A DNA stretch of 43,848 bases from Thermoleophilia bacterium (GCA_025929895.1 JAICPI010000020.1:1-43848), one strand, 5' to 3'; shown: positions 16,343-25,484, counted from the stretch's first letter. Notes: generated by a model not told the origin, from the sequence alone. Program-made: numbers and translations.

Positions 16343-18003
16343 TCGGTCTCGGCCTCTTTCAGCTGGAACCAGAAGAACCCACGCGGCGCGAGCGTGAGCA
16401 GGTACGGCAGGTCGCCGACCGGCGGGAACGACGTGCGTCCGAACATCTCCTCGGGCACCAGCCCGCGGAAGCGTGACAGATCGAGCTCGACCGCCTGCGC
16501 CGAGCGCGCGACGTTGTGCACGCAGAGCACGATGTCGTCCTCGTAGCGCCGCACGTGCGCGAAGATGCGGGGGTTCGACGTCTCGAGCGGCTCGTAGGTT
16601 CCGAGCCCGAAGACGGGGTGCTGCTTGCGCAGCGCCACGAAGCGGCGCAGCCAGCGGAGCAGCGACGTGGGCGTGCGGAGCTGCGCCTCGACGTTGACGG
16701 CCTGGTAGCCGTAGACCGGGTCCATCAGCAGCGGCAGGTAGAGCTGCGCGAAGTCCGCGCGCGAGAAGCCCCCGTTGCGGTCGCCCGTCCACTGCATCGG
16801 CGTGCGCACGCCGTCGCGGTCGCCCAGGAAGATGTTGTCCCCCATCCCGATCTCGTCCCCGTAGTAGAGGACGGGCGAACCCGGCAACGAGAACAGGATC
16901 GCGTGCAGGAGCTGGAACTCGTCGCGCCCGTTGTCGAGGAGCGGCGCGAGCCGCCTGCGGATCCCGAGGTTCAGCTTCATCCGCGGGTCCTTCGCGTACT
17001 CCTCGTACATGTAGTCGCGCTCCTCGTCCGTGACCATCTCGAGGGTCAGCTCGTCGTGGTTGCGGAGGAACAGGCCCCACTGGCAGTTCTCCGGGATCGC
17101 CGGCGTGCGCTCGAGGATCTCGTAGATCGGCGTCGCGTCCTCGCGGCGCAGCGACATGAACATGCGCGGCATGACGGGGAAGTGGAAGCACATGTGGCAC
17201 TCGTCGCCGTCGCCGAAGTACTCGACGACGTCCTCGGGCCACTGGTTCGCCTCGGCGAGCAGCACCTTGTCGGCGTACGCGGCGTCGACCTCGGTCCGCA
17301 CGCGCTTGAGGTACTCGTGGGACTCGGGCAGGTTCTCCCCGTTCGTCCCGTCGCGCTCGTACAGGTACGGGATGGCGTCCATGCGGAAGCCGTCGATGCC
17401 GAGGTCGAGCCAGAAGCGGAGCACGTCGAGCATCGCCGTCTGCACCTCGGGGTTGTCGTAGTTCAGGTCGGGCTGATGCGAGAAGAAGCGGTGCCAGTAG
17501 TACTGGCCGCGGACCGGGTCCCACGTCCAGTTCGAGGGCTCGGTGTCGAGGAAGATCACGCGCGCCTCGCTCCACGGCTCGTCCGAGTCCGACCAGACGT
17601 ACCAGTCGCCGTACGGCCCGTCGGGCTCGGTCCGCGAGGACTGGAACCACGGGTGGTCACTCGACGTGTGGTTCATGACGAGGTCGGCGATCACGCGCAT
17701 CCCGCGCTGGTGCGCCGACTCAACCAGCTGGCGGAAGTCCTCGACGGTGCCGTAGTCCTCGTGCACGTTGTTGAAGTCGGCGATGTCGTAGCCGCCGTCG
17801 CGAAGCGGCGACGGGTAGAGCGGGAGCAGCCAGATGCAGTCGATCCCGAGCCACTGGAGGTAGTCGAGCTTCTCGGCGAGCCCGCGGAGGTCGCCGGAGC
17901 CGTCGTCGTTGCCGTCGAAGAACGCGCGCGTGTGGATCTCGTAGAAGACCGCATGCTTGAACCAGAGCGGATCGCTCTCGAACCAATGGCCCGGCTCGCT
18001 CAT
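16339..18003 (-). CDS. treS: trehalose synthase (maltose alpha-D-glucosyltransferase)
   Basis: 554-residue GH13 enzyme that interconverts trehalose and maltose; with Mak it feeds GlgE. Motifs: [55 protein letters not shown] (nucleophile Asp), [20 protein letters not shown] (acid Glu), [13 protein letters not shown] (third Asp) and [14 protein letters not shown]. The TreS-specific [15 protein letters not shown] separates it from other GH13 enzymes. The ATG at 18003 is 64 bases after the glgE stop. No fused maltokinase domain. Confidence 0.96.
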   Translation of the reverse strand: MSEPGHWFESDPLWFKHAVFYEIHTRAFFDGNDDGSGDLRGLAEKLDYLQWLGIDCIWLLPLYPSPLRDGGYDIADFNNVHEDYGTVEDFRQLVESAHQRGMRVIADLVMNHTSSDHPWFQSSRTEPDGPYGDWYVWSDSDEPWSEARVIFLDTEPSNWTWDPVRGQYYWHRFFSHQPDLNYDNPEVQTAMLDVLRFWLDLGIDGFRMDAIPYLYERDGTNGENLPESHEYLKRVRTEVDAAYADKVLLAEANQWPEDVVEYFGDGDECHMCFHFPVMPRMFMSLRREDATPIYEILERTPAIPENCQWGLFLRNHDELTLEMVTDEERDYMYEEYAKDPRMKLNLGIRRRLAPLLDNGRDEFQLLHAILFSLPGSPVLYYGDEIGMGDNIFLGDRDGVRTPMQWTGDRNGGFSRADFAQLYLPLLMDPVYGYQAVNVEAQLRTPTSLLRWLRRFVALRKQHPVFGLGTYEPLETSNPRIFAHVRRYEDDIVLCVHNVARSAQAVELDLSRFRGLVPEEMFGRTSFPPVGDLPYLLTLAPRGFFWFQLKEAETE

Positions 18004-18067
18004 GTCCGCTCCGGCGCCGGCAAAGCCGGCACCTCCGCTCTTGGGACGCCTCCGTCGAGCCTACGGC

Positions 18068-19879
<1,812 letters not shown>

Positions 19880-19918
19880 CGGCGTGAGTCGTCCCAGTGT
19901 TGACGGAGACGTAAACGA
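19880..19918. promoter_or_regulatory. divergent glgE/malQ promoter region
   Basis: Only 39 bases separate the glgE ATG and the malQ GTG, so the two promoters must overlap each other or the opposite gene. AACACT on the minus strand (19899-19894) is a possible -10 for glgE and GGAG (19905-19908) a weak ribosome-binding sequence for malQ. Not certain. Confidence 0.35.
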
Positions 19919-21115
19919 GTGAAGCTTCGCCGCTCCTGCGGAATCCTGCTCCACCCAACGTCGCTGCCGGGCGGGCGGCTCGGCGCCGAGGCGTACCGGT
20001 TCGTCGACTGGCTCGCAGCCGCCGGGCAGTCGTGGTGGCAGGTGCTGCCGCTCGGGCCGCCCGACGAGGTCGGCTCGCCGTACAAGTCGCCCTCGGCGTT
20101 CGCCGGCTGGCCCGGGCTCCTCGCCGAGCCCGACGCACCGGTGAGCGCACCGGAGCGCGACGACTTCGTCGCCCGGCAGGCGTTCTGGATCGGGGACTGG
20201 GCCGAGTTCGCCGGCGGTGACGCGATCGCCGACCAGGTCCGGTTCGAGCGCGAGTGGCGGCGACTGCGCGTCTACGCGGCGGAGCACGGCGTTCGCCTGA
20301 TCGGCGACCTGCCGATCTACGTCGCGCCCGGCAGCGCGGACCACCGCTCGCACCCGGAGCTCTTCCAGGAGCGCTTCGTGGCCGGCGTCCCGCCCGACGC
20401 GTTCACCGCCGACGGGCAGCTCTGGGGCAACCCGCTCTACGACTGGCGCGCGCTGCGGGCCCAGGGGTTCCGCTGGTGGGTCGAGCGCTTCCGGCGGACC
20501 TTCGAGCTCGTCGACCTGACGCGCCTCGACCACTTCCGCGGCTTCGTCGCGTACTGGGCCGTGCGCGCCGACGCGGCGACCGCGAAGGAGGGAAGCTGGC
20601 GCCGCGGGCCCGGGAAGGACTTGTTCGAAGCCGCCCGCGACGCCGTGGGCGACCTCCCGCTGATCGCGGAGGACCTCGGCGTGATCACGAAGGCGGTCGA
20701 GCGGCTCAGGGACGAGCTCGGTCTGCCGGGGATGCACGTGCTCCAGTGGGCCTTCACCGAGGACACGGGCAGCCCACATCGCCTCGAGAATCACCGCGAG
20801 AACGGCGTCGTCTACACGGGCACGCACGACAACGACACCGCGGTCGGCTGGTGGGGGAAGCTCTCGCGCGCCGAGCGCGCGGCGACGGGGCTCGACCCGG
20901 CGGACCCGGGCTGGTCGCTGATCCGGCTCGCGTACTCGTCGCGCGCCGCGCTCGCGATCGTCCCGCTCCAGGACGTGCTCCGGCTCGGCAGCGAAGCTCG
21001 GATGAACACGCCCGGCAGCGAGTCCGGCAACTGGCGCTGGCGCCTCGACGCGGGCGATCTGACCAGCGCGTCCGCGACCGAGCTCCGCGCGGCGGCGAGC
21101 GCGGAGCGCCGGTAG
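19919..21115 (+). CDS. malQ: 4-alpha-glucanotransferase (amylomaltase)
   Basis: 398-residue GH77 enzyme that moves alpha-1,4-glucan segments between chains and releases glucose. Motifs: RSCGILLHPTSLPG, WQVLPLGPPDEVGSPYKSPS, RLIGDLPIYVAPGSAD, LTRLDHFRGFVAYW (nucleophile Asp), LIAEDLGVITKAVE (acid Glu) and YTGTHDNDTAVGWW (third Asp). About 100 residues shorter than the typical 500-residue MalQ, mainly at the C-terminal side, but all catalytic motifs are present. GTG 19919 is used; GGAG lies ten bases upstream. Its product pool would feed or be fed by the divergent glgE/treXYZ set. Confidence 0.93.
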   Translation: MKLRRSCGILLHPTSLPGGRLGAEAYRFVDWLAAAGQSWWQVLPLGPPDEVGSPYKSPSAFAGWPGLLAEPDAPVSAPERDDFVARQAFWIGDWAEFAGGDAIADQVRFEREWRRLRVYAAEHGVRLIGDLPIYVAPGSADHRSHPELFQERFVAGVPPDAFTADGQLWGNPLYDWRALRAQGFRWWVERFRRTFELVDLTRLDHFRGFVAYWAVRADAATAKEGSWRRGPGKDLFEAARDAVGDLPLIAEDLGVITKAVERLRDELGLPGMHVLQWAFTEDTGSPHRLENHRENGVVYTGTHDNDTAVGWWGKLSRAERAATGLDPADPGWSLIRLAYSSRAALAIVPLQDVLRLGSEARMNTPGSESGNWRWRLDAGDLTSASATELRAAASAERR

Positions 21116-21152
21116 CCTGCCCGTGCAGGACGAGCCTCGGGAGGGAGCGAAC

Positions 21153-21860
21153 GTGGGACGAAAGCGCGCGATCACCCGCGTCGCCGTGGGCGCAGCCGCG
21201 CTCGCCGCGACGATCGTCGCGCTCGCGAGCGTGCCGCCCCTCCTCGGCGACGAGCCCGAGCGGAACGCCGGCATCACGATCCCCGACTCGCGCGACGACC
21301 CGGAGGTCGTGATCGCGCGGCTACCGCGGCCCGCACCCCCGCCGGGGCCCGACCTCGCGCCGTCCGCACCCGGCACGACGGGCACGGCCCCGAGCGAAGG
21401 AGCGCCGGCCCTGGTCGCGGTGGGTGGGCCGGCGGCCGGCGAGGAGGCGCCTCCGCCACGCCTCTCCGGAGTCGCGCCGCGCCGGCCGCCGCGTCCGTCG
21501 CCGCAGCCAACGCCCGCGCCCGCTCCCGCTCCCACGCCCGCTCCCGCCCCCACGCCCGCTCCCGCACCCGTTCCCGCTGCCGGGGGCCCCTCGGTCGCGA
21601 CGGCGCCGGCCGCGGTCCCCGCACCCACCACGAAGGCGAGGAAGCCGAAGCGGGACAGGAAGGCGAAGCGGGCGAGCTCGCAGCGGCCGGCGTCCCCTGC
21701 CGCCGCGGCTCCGCAGCCGAGCGCGCCGGCGCCGGCCCAGGGCAAGCGCGCCGAGCACGTGGCGCAGAAGGCGGAGCAGGCGGCGGAGAAGGCGGAGAGC
21801 AAGGCGGAGAAGACCGCCGAGCAGGCGGAGCGCAAGGAGGACAAGCCGGGCAAGGGCTGA
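21153..21860 (+). CDS. membrane-anchored proline/alanine-rich protein (paralogue 1)
   Basis: 235 residues; function not recognised. A short basic N-terminus (GRKRAITR) leads into one membrane helix (VAVGAAALAATIVALASVP), then a juxtamembrane stretch DEPERNAGITIPDSRDDPEV, a Pro/Ala-rich spacer with a tandem PAPAPTPAPAP repeat (about 21500-21580), a Lys/Arg-rich patch (KARKPKRDRKAKRASS), and a charged Ala/Glu/Lys tail likely to be helical (AEHVAQKAEQAAEKAESKAE). The tail would lie outside the cell and could bind anionic wall polymers (inference). GTG 21153 is chosen because GGGAGGGAG lies just upstream; a TAGCCT hexamer at 21113-21118 fits a promoter with a 28-base leader. The next gene's product shares the juxtamembrane motif. 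Confidence 0.65.
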   Translation: MGRKRAITRVAVGAAALAATIVALASVPPLLGDEPERNAGITIPDSRDDPEVVIARLPRPAPPPGPDLAPSAPGTTGTAPSEGAPALVAVGGPAAGEEAPPPRLSGVAPRRPPRPSPQPTPAPAPAPTPAPAPTPAPAPVPAAGGPSVATAPAAVPAPTTKARKPKRDRKAKRASSQRPASPAAAAPQPSAPAPAQGKRAEHVAQKAEQAAEKAESKAEKTAEQAERKEDKPGKG

Positions 21861-21897
21861 TCCCCTCGCGGGGGACGCCGCCGCGCCCGATCCGCGC

Positions 21898-21903
21898 TAC
21901 GCT
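21898..21903 (+). promoter_or_regulatory. -10 hexamer before the 17-residue leader ORF
   Basis: TACGCT ends seven bases before TCCTAGCAGG (21911-21920), so the RNA would start at about that motif and carry a 30-base leader to GTG 21940. Pattern inference. Confidence 0.45.
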
Positions 21904-21910
21904 CGGACCG

Positions 21911-21920
21911 TCCTAGCAGG
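21911..21920 (+). repeat. TCCTAGCAGG motif, copy 1
   Basis: One of four copies of this 10-mer found between 21911 and 23267. This copy is 5' of the 17-codon ORF and paralogue 2, ahead of CGGAGG (21928-21933). Confidence 0.7.
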
Positions 21921-21939
21921 TCAGATACGGAGGAACCTC

Positions 21940-21993
21940 GTGGCCGAGTTCGACCACGGCGTTCTGCGGCGGAGATGCGGAACATGGCGCTAG
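21940..21993 (+). CDS. 17-residue upstream ORF overlapping the next gene
   Basis: GTG with the best ribosome-binding sequence in this area (CGGAGG, 21928-21933) opens a 17-residue frame, MAEFDHGVLRRRCGTWR, that stops at TAG 21991-21993, ten bases inside the following gene in another frame. It could be a regulatory leader peptide coupled to the downstream gene, or the sign of a frameshift that separated the true N-terminus from the long frame. The peptide has no recognisable domain. Confidence 0.4.
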   Translation: MAEFDHGVLRRRCGTWR

Positions 21994-22889
21994 ACGTGGC
22001 GGCGGCCCGGGCTGCCGTCGGTCAAGCGGCGCTCGCGCGCGACGAGGACGCGCTGCGCGCGATCGCCGACTCGCTCCCGGCGCTGGCCGCGTTCGGCTAC
22101 GAACGGCATCGAGCCCGCGCGTTCGCCAACGCGATTCGAGGTGCGCACGACTCCGCGGTGGCGGAGCTCTGCCTCGGCGTCGCCGCGTGCGCTCCGGCGG
22201 CGTCCACCTTCGTCGCAGACTCTGCGCAGCTCCGGCTGCTCGGTGGCAAGCCCGTTCAGGTCGCCGATCGCGCTCGCACAGGTCCGAGCGCGCGCGCCGC
22301 GCTCTCCGCCGCAGCGCTCGCCGCCGCCGTCGCGGCGCTCGCGCTGCTGCCCGCGCGCACGCTCGACGACGCCCCTCGCGAGGCGGCCGGGATCACCGCT
22401 CCCCCGCGCTCGGCGCCGCCGCGGGTCGTCGTCGCGGATCCGCCCGCAGCGTCGCCCGTCGCCCCGACCCCGCCCGCGCCGCGGAGCGCGACGCCAGACG
22501 CGGGAACGGCCACGCTCGTCCGCGCCGTCGTCGGCGGGCCGACCCGCGCCGAGCAACGCCCGCGGCCCGCCGCCGTCACCCGCGTGCCCCGGCCGAGGCC
22601 CGCCGCGCCCGTGCCGCCCTCACCGCCGGCGAGCGAGCCGGCGCCCGCACCGGCGCCGCCGCCGCCCACCGCCGCCCCGGCTGCGGCGATCGCTCCGGCC
22701 GTCGTGCTCACCCGCCGCCAGCCGAGGGGCAAGGCGCTCGGGCACGCGCACGCACCGGGCCGGCTCGAGAAGACGGTCGTCGCCGCAGCGCCGCCAACGC
22801 AACCCGAGCCGGCCGCGCCGGCGGCCGCGGTCCCCGAGCACCCCGGCCAGGGCCAGGGGCGCGGCCAGGACCACGGGCGCGGGCCGTAG
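21984..22889 (+). CDS. membrane-anchored proline/alanine-rich protein (paralogue 2)
   Basis: 301 residues, unknown family. About 100 cytoplasmic residues, mostly helical (RAAVGQAALARDEDALRAIA, YERHRARAFANAIRGAHDSA), precede one membrane helix (ALSAAALAAAVAALALLPA). The juxtamembrane motif DDAPREAAGITAPPRSAPPR matches that of the 21153 gene. A Pro/Ala-rich outer region and a Gly/Gln/His-rich end (HPGQGQGRGQDHGRG) follow. I use ATG 21984 (GGAG nine bases upstream); ATG 21975 has no room for a ribosome site. Translation probably depends on the overlapping 17-codon frame. The cytoplasmic part could be a sigma-binding or signalling module, but I see no known motif. Confidence 0.6.
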   Translation: MALDVAAARAAVGQAALARDEDALRAIADSLPALAAFGYERHRARAFANAIRGAHDSAVAELCLGVAACAPAASTFVADSAQLRLLGGKPVQVADRARTGPSARAALSAAALAAAVAALALLPARTLDDAPREAAGITAPPRSAPPRVVVADPPAASPVAPTPPAPRSATPDAGTATLVRAVVGGPTRAEQRPRPAAVTRVPRPRPAAPVPPSPPASEPAPAPAPPPPTAAPAAAIAPAVVLTRRQPRGKALGHAHAPGRLEKTVVAAAPPTQPEPAAPAAAVPEHPGQGQGRGQDHGRGP

Positions 22890-22916
22890 CCCACGCGGCC
22901 CATTAGAGTCAGGGCG

Positions 22917-22926
22917 GGGGCGCCCC
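22917..22926. terminator. GGGGCGCCCC palindrome after paralogue 2
   Basis: Self-complementary GGGGCGCCCC 27 bases past the stop codon, directly followed by CTCCG, the complement of the ribosome site at the 5' end of the same unit. It is a possible 3' end element; no T-run. Confidence 0.35.
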
Positions 22927-22941
22927 TCCGCACGTTCTCGA

Positions 22942-22951
22942 CCTGCTAGGG
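22942..22951 (-). repeat. TCCTAGCAGG motif, copy 2 (inverted, first base C)
   Basis: Plus strand reads CCTGCTAGGG. It lies 53 bases past the stop of paralogue 2 and is preceded by CCTCCG (22925-22930), complementary to the CGGAGG next to copy 1. Confidence 0.7.
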
Positions 22952-23018
22952 CCGCGGCTGCGACGAGAGCGCCCCCGTCTGCGTTTGAGCCGCCCGTCGC
23001 GGGGTACCGGGACCCGCG

Positions 23019-23028
23019 TCCTAGCAGG
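23019..23028 (+). repeat. TCCTAGCAGG motif, copy 3
   Basis: Lies 5' of the 22-residue membrane peptide gene, ahead of its ribosome-binding GGAGG (23045-23049). Confidence 0.7.
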
Positions 23029-23057
23029 ATCGAACCAGCGACCAGGAGGTAGACGCG

Positions 23058-23126
23058 GTGTACATCGGTATTGGAACCGTGCTCACGATCGTCGTGATCG
23101 TGCTGCTCATCTACCTCCTGACCTAG
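23058..23126 (+). CDS. 22-residue single-helix membrane peptide
   Basis: Very small gene: GTG 23058 to TAG 23126, product MYIGIGTVLTIVVIVLLIYL then LT. Almost the whole peptide is one hydrophobic helix, long enough to cross the membrane once. AGGAGG lies eight bases before the start, one of the best ribosome-binding sites in the window. It has its own surroundings: the CCTAGCAGG motif on both sides and an 11-bp hairpin just after the stop. Similar tiny MYIGIG-type peptides are, to my recollection, annotated as hypothetical proteins in actinobacteria, but I cannot check this. Function unknown; regulators of membrane complexes are often of this size. Confidence 0.7.
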   Translation: MYIGIGTVLTIVVIVLLIYLLT

Positions 23127-23152
23127 GTTTCTCCTCACCTGAACGGGGTCAT

Positions 23153-23245
23153 CGAGGGCGGCCGGCGGGGCCGCCCTCGGTGTGCGGAGCACACCGCAAG
23201 GATCGCGGGCCGAACCCACTCTGAGTGGGTGAGGGGGTGCCCCTC
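23153..23245 (+). other. four consecutive hairpins after the membrane peptide gene
   Basis: CGAGGGCGGCC/GGCCGCCCTCG (23153-23163/23169-23179, 11 bp); GGTGTGC/GCACACC (23179-23185/23189-23195); ACCCACT/AGTGGGT (23214-23220/23224-23230); GAGGGG/CCCCTC (23231-23236/23240-23245). The first two share one base. The first could end transcription of the peptide gene; the series looks like a structured RNA. The rest of 23127-23329 holds no gene that I can support. Confidence 0.55.
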
Positions 23246-23257
23246 CGTGGTCGTCGG

Positions 23258-23267
23258 CCTGCTAGGA
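23258..23267 (-). repeat. TCCTAGCAGG motif, copy 4 (inverted)
   Basis: Plus strand reads CCTGCTAGGA, exactly complementary to copy 3, and is preceded by CCTCC (23242-23246), complementary to the GGAGG of the peptide gene. Confidence 0.7.
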
Positions 23268-23329
23268 CGTGGTGTCGAGCTGCGGGTCAAGCACCCCCTC
23301 GACACGTTCCGGTTACGGGCGGCGCCCGC

Positions 23330-23626
23330 TCAGGCGTCCGGGTCGCGCATCCGCTCGAGCGCGGCGCGCCCACGCTCGTGCACGTGCCGCCGCCGCGTCT
23401 CGGGATCGGCCTCGTCGACGGGCGTCTCGGCCTCCTCGAACTGCTCCCGCTCGTCGACGATCCCGCGCGACGCGGCGATCCGCTCCGCGAGCTCCTCCGC
23501 GCGCGGGTCCGGCTCGGGCGGGGCCTGCGGCGGGAGCGGCGGCGGCGCGGGGGTGCGGAGGAAACGGCTCATCGCCGCGGCGGCGAGCCCGAACCCCGCG
23601 AGCAGCCACGCCAACCGGCTCTGCAC
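23330..23626 (-). CDS. small membrane-anchored charged protein
   Basis: 98 residues, not recognised. The N-terminal helix (SRLAWLLAGFGLAAAAMSRF) anchors it in the membrane. A Pro-rich hinge (PAPPPLPPQAPPEPDP) follows, then a highly charged Glu/Arg region (RAEELAERIAASRGIVDERE, RRRHVHERGRAALERM) predicted to be helical, probably on the cytoplasmic side because of the positive residues following the helix. The GTG at 23626 gives the whole helix with little before it. It is divergent from rpsF, with 114 bases between starts. Confidence 0.65.
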   Translation of the reverse strand: MQSRLAWLLAGFGLAAAAMSRFLRTPAPPPLPPQAPPEPDPRAEELAERIAASRGIVDEREQFEEAETPVDEADPETRRRHVHERGRAALERMRDPDA

Positions 23627-23637
23627 GGGCCCGATGC

Positions 23638-23643
23638 TACACT
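23638..23643 (+). promoter_or_regulatory. candidate extended -10 for the rpsF operon
   Basis: TGCTACACT (23635-23643) reads as an extended -10 (TGN-TACACT). Transcription from about 23650 would give a 90-base leader before rpsF TTG 23741, long enough for regulation such as binding of S6/S18; no structure identified. Confidence 0.4.
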
Positions 23644-23740
23644 GGCCGCCGCTTCTCGCTCCGTCACGCGCCGTCCTTCTTCCCGAGCGGCGCCGGCCGG
23701 CGGAGCCGCCTAAGACCGAGAGAAGAGGAGGTATCGGGAG

Positions 23741-24112
23741 TTGAGAACCGAGTACGAGATCCTGCTCATGCTCGATCCGGATGCCCCGGAGGAGCGCCAG
23801 AACGAGATCCTCCAGCGTGCGCGCGACCTCGTCGAGGCGGGCGGCGGCACCTGGGATCGCCACGAGCCGTGGGGCCGGCGCAAGCTCGCGTACGAGATCA
23901 CGCACAAGGACGAGGGCGTCTACCACCTGTTCGAGCTGACGGCGGAGCCCGCGACGCTCGACGAGCTCTCGCGGATCCTGAAGATCACCGACGGGGTCAT
24001 GCGTCACCTGGCCGTGCGGCGGATCGAGCGGAGTCCGAGCCGGCCGGTAGCGCGGGCGCCGCGCGACGGGCAGGATGCTCCCGAGCCCGTGACCGCGTCG
24101 GTCGAGGAATAG
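23741..24112 (+). CDS. rpsF: 30S ribosomal protein S6
   Basis: 123-residue protein of the small ribosomal subunit platform; pairs with S18. Typical opening RTEYEILLMLDPDAPEERQN and WGRRKLAYEITHKDEGVYHL. The start is TTG 23741; GGAGG lies 10 bases upstream. The last 25 residues form a Pro/Arg-rich tail beyond the conserved fold. First gene of rpsF-ssb-rpsR-rplI. Confidence 0.96.
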   Translation: MRTEYEILLMLDPDAPEERQNEILQRARDLVEAGGGTWDRHEPWGRRKLAYEITHKDEGVYHLFELTAEPATLDELSRILKITDGVMRHLAVRRIERSPSRPVARAPRDGQDAPEPVTASVEE

Positions 24113-24123
24113 GAGGAGAGGAA

Positions 24124-24558
24124 ATGGCGAACATCAACCGGGTCGTCCTGGTGGGGAACCTGACGAAGGACCCCGAGCTCCGGCACACGCCGAGCGGCAC
24201 GTCGGTCTGCAAGCTGCGCCTCGCGGTGAACAGCCGCCAGAAGGACGCGGCCACCGGCGAGTGGGGCGAGAAGCCGAACTACTTCGACGTGACCGTCTGG
24301 GGGAACCAGGGCGAGAACTGCGCCAAGTTCCTCTCCAAGGGTCGCCCCGTCGGGGTCGACGGCCGGCTCGACTGGCGCGAGTGGGAGGCGCAGGACGGGT
24401 CGAAGCGCCAGGCGGTCGAGGTCATCGCGGACACCGTGCAGTTCCTCGGCAGCCGCGACTCGGGCGGCGAGGGCGAGCGCCAGTTCGTGCCCGCGGGCGC
24501 CGCGAGCGGCGGCGACGACTTCCCGCCGGCCGGCGCGGACGACGACATCCCCTTCTGA
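24124..24558 (+). CDS. ssb: single-stranded DNA-binding protein
   Basis: 144 residues. The OB fold starts NRVVLVGNLTKDPELRHTPS and continues through NYFDVTVWGNQGENCAKFL and GRLDWREWEAQDGSKRQ. The flexible linker is short and ends with the acidic tip DDDIPF that contacts repair and replication partners. ATG 24124 has AGGAGAGG just upstream. Stop overlaps the rpsR start (TGATG), consistent with coupled translation. Confidence 0.97.
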   Translation: MANINRVVLVGNLTKDPELRHTPSGTSVCKLRLAVNSRQKDAATGEWGEKPNYFDVTVWGNQGENCAKFLSKGRPVGVDGRLDWREWEAQDGSKRQAVEVIADTVQFLGSRDSGGEGERQFVPAGAASGGDDFPPAGADDDIPF

Positions 24559-24821
24559 TGGCGAAGCAGCAAGAGCAGCGCGGGCGCAAGCGCCCGCCCA
24601 TGGGCGGTCCGCAGCGGAAGCGCAACTGCTTCTACTGCAAGGACAAGATCGACCAGGTCGACTACAAGAACGTCAACCAGCTCCGCCGTTACATCTCGGA
24701 GAAGGGGAAGATCCGCTCCCGCCGGATCACCGGCGCGTGCCGCCGGCACCAGAACCAGATCGGGATCGCAGTCAAGCGCGCGCGAGAGATGGCGCTGCTC
24801 CCCTACGTCGGTGAGCGCTAG
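24558..24821 (+). CDS. rpsR: 30S ribosomal protein S18
   Basis: 87 residues. Basic N-terminus, then RKRNCFYCKDKIDQVDYKN, NQLRRYISEKGKIRSRRIT and GACRRHQNQIGIAVKRARE. The four-ligand set (NCFYC, then ACRRH) marks the zinc-binding form of S18. Starts inside the ssb stop codon and ends one base before rplI. Confidence 0.97.
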   Translation: MAKQQEQRGRKRPPMGGPQRKRNCFYCKDKIDQVDYKNVNQLRRYISEKGKIRSRRITGACRRHQNQIGIAVKRAREMALLPYVGER

Positions 24822-25475
24822 ATGCAGGTGATCCTGCGCAAGGACGTCGAGAAGGTCGGCCTCCGCGGCGACATCGTCAACGTCGCGCGCGGCTACGCAC
24901 GGAACTTCCTGCTCCCGCGAGGGCTCGCCGACGAGGCGACCCCTTCGCTCGTCGCCGAGGCGCAGAAGCGCGAGACGCAGCGGGCGCGGCACGAGGCGCA
25001 GACGTTCGAGCAGGCCCGCGAGATGGCCGACACGCTGGCGGAGACGGTGCTGCGCTTCGACGTGAAGGCCGGGCCCACCGGGTCGCTCTTCGGCTCGGTC
25101 ACGCCCACGGACATCGTCGACGAGATCTGGAGCACGAAGAAGATCCGCGTCGATCGCCGCAAGATCGGGGTCGACAACATCAAGCGGATCGGCCGGCACA
25201 CCGTGCCGATCGAGCTCTTCAACGACGTCCAGGTCGAGGTCACGACGCTCGTCGTGCCCGAGGGCGGGGAGCTCCCGCCCGAGGAGGAGCTCGAGGCGAT
25301 GGAGGCGGCCGAGCGTGCCGAGGAGGAGGCTGCGGCGGCAGTCGCCGCGCAGCACGAGGAGGTCGAGGAGCTCGTGGCCGAGGTGGCCGACGAGCCCGAG
25401 GCCGCCCTCCAGCCCGAGGCCGTCGCGGACGCGACCGAGCCCGAGCTCGAGCCCGAGGCGCGCGCAGCGGAGTAG
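24822..25475 (+). CDS. rplI: 50S ribosomal protein L9 with acidic C-terminal extension
   Basis: 217 residues against a usual 148-150. The N-terminal rRNA-binding domain ([33 protein letters not shown]) and the C-terminal domain ([39 protein letters not shown]) are complete by about residue 150. The remaining 65 residues are mostly Glu and Ala ([20 protein letters not shown]), an extension that is likely helical or disordered. ATG 24822 follows the rpsR stop directly. Confidence 0.95.
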   Translation: MQVILRKDVEKVGLRGDIVNVARGYARNFLLPRGLADEATPSLVAEAQKRETQRARHEAQTFEQAREMADTLAETVLRFDVKAGPTGSLFGSVTPTDIVDEIWSTKKIRVDRRKIGVDNIKRIGRHTVPIELFNDVQVEVTTLVVPEGGELPPEEELEAMEAAERAEEEAAAAVAAQHEEVEELVAEVADEPEAALQPEAVADATEPELEPEARAAE

Positions 25476-25478
25476 ATT
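25473..25478 (+). promoter_or_regulatory. -10 hexamer overlapping the rplI stop
   Basis: TAGATT begins with the TAG stop codon of rplI and ends six bases before GTG 25485, the spacing seen at other leaderless starts in the window. Confidence 0.4.
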
Positions 25479-25484
25479 CCCCGC

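Noticed and set aside
22256-22933. Minus-strand frame opposite paralogue 2, rich in Pro/Trp/Gly/Ala
   Set aside because: No ribosome site at a usable distance and no domain; the plus-strand frame has a membrane helix and a motif shared with its neighbour.
22620-23219. Minus-strand frame that could be expressed from the inverted CCTAGCAGG copy at 23258
   Set aside because: The nearest start lies 17 bases from GGAGGGG inside a hairpin, and the product has no recognisable feature. I kept the possibility only as a rival for the motif finding.
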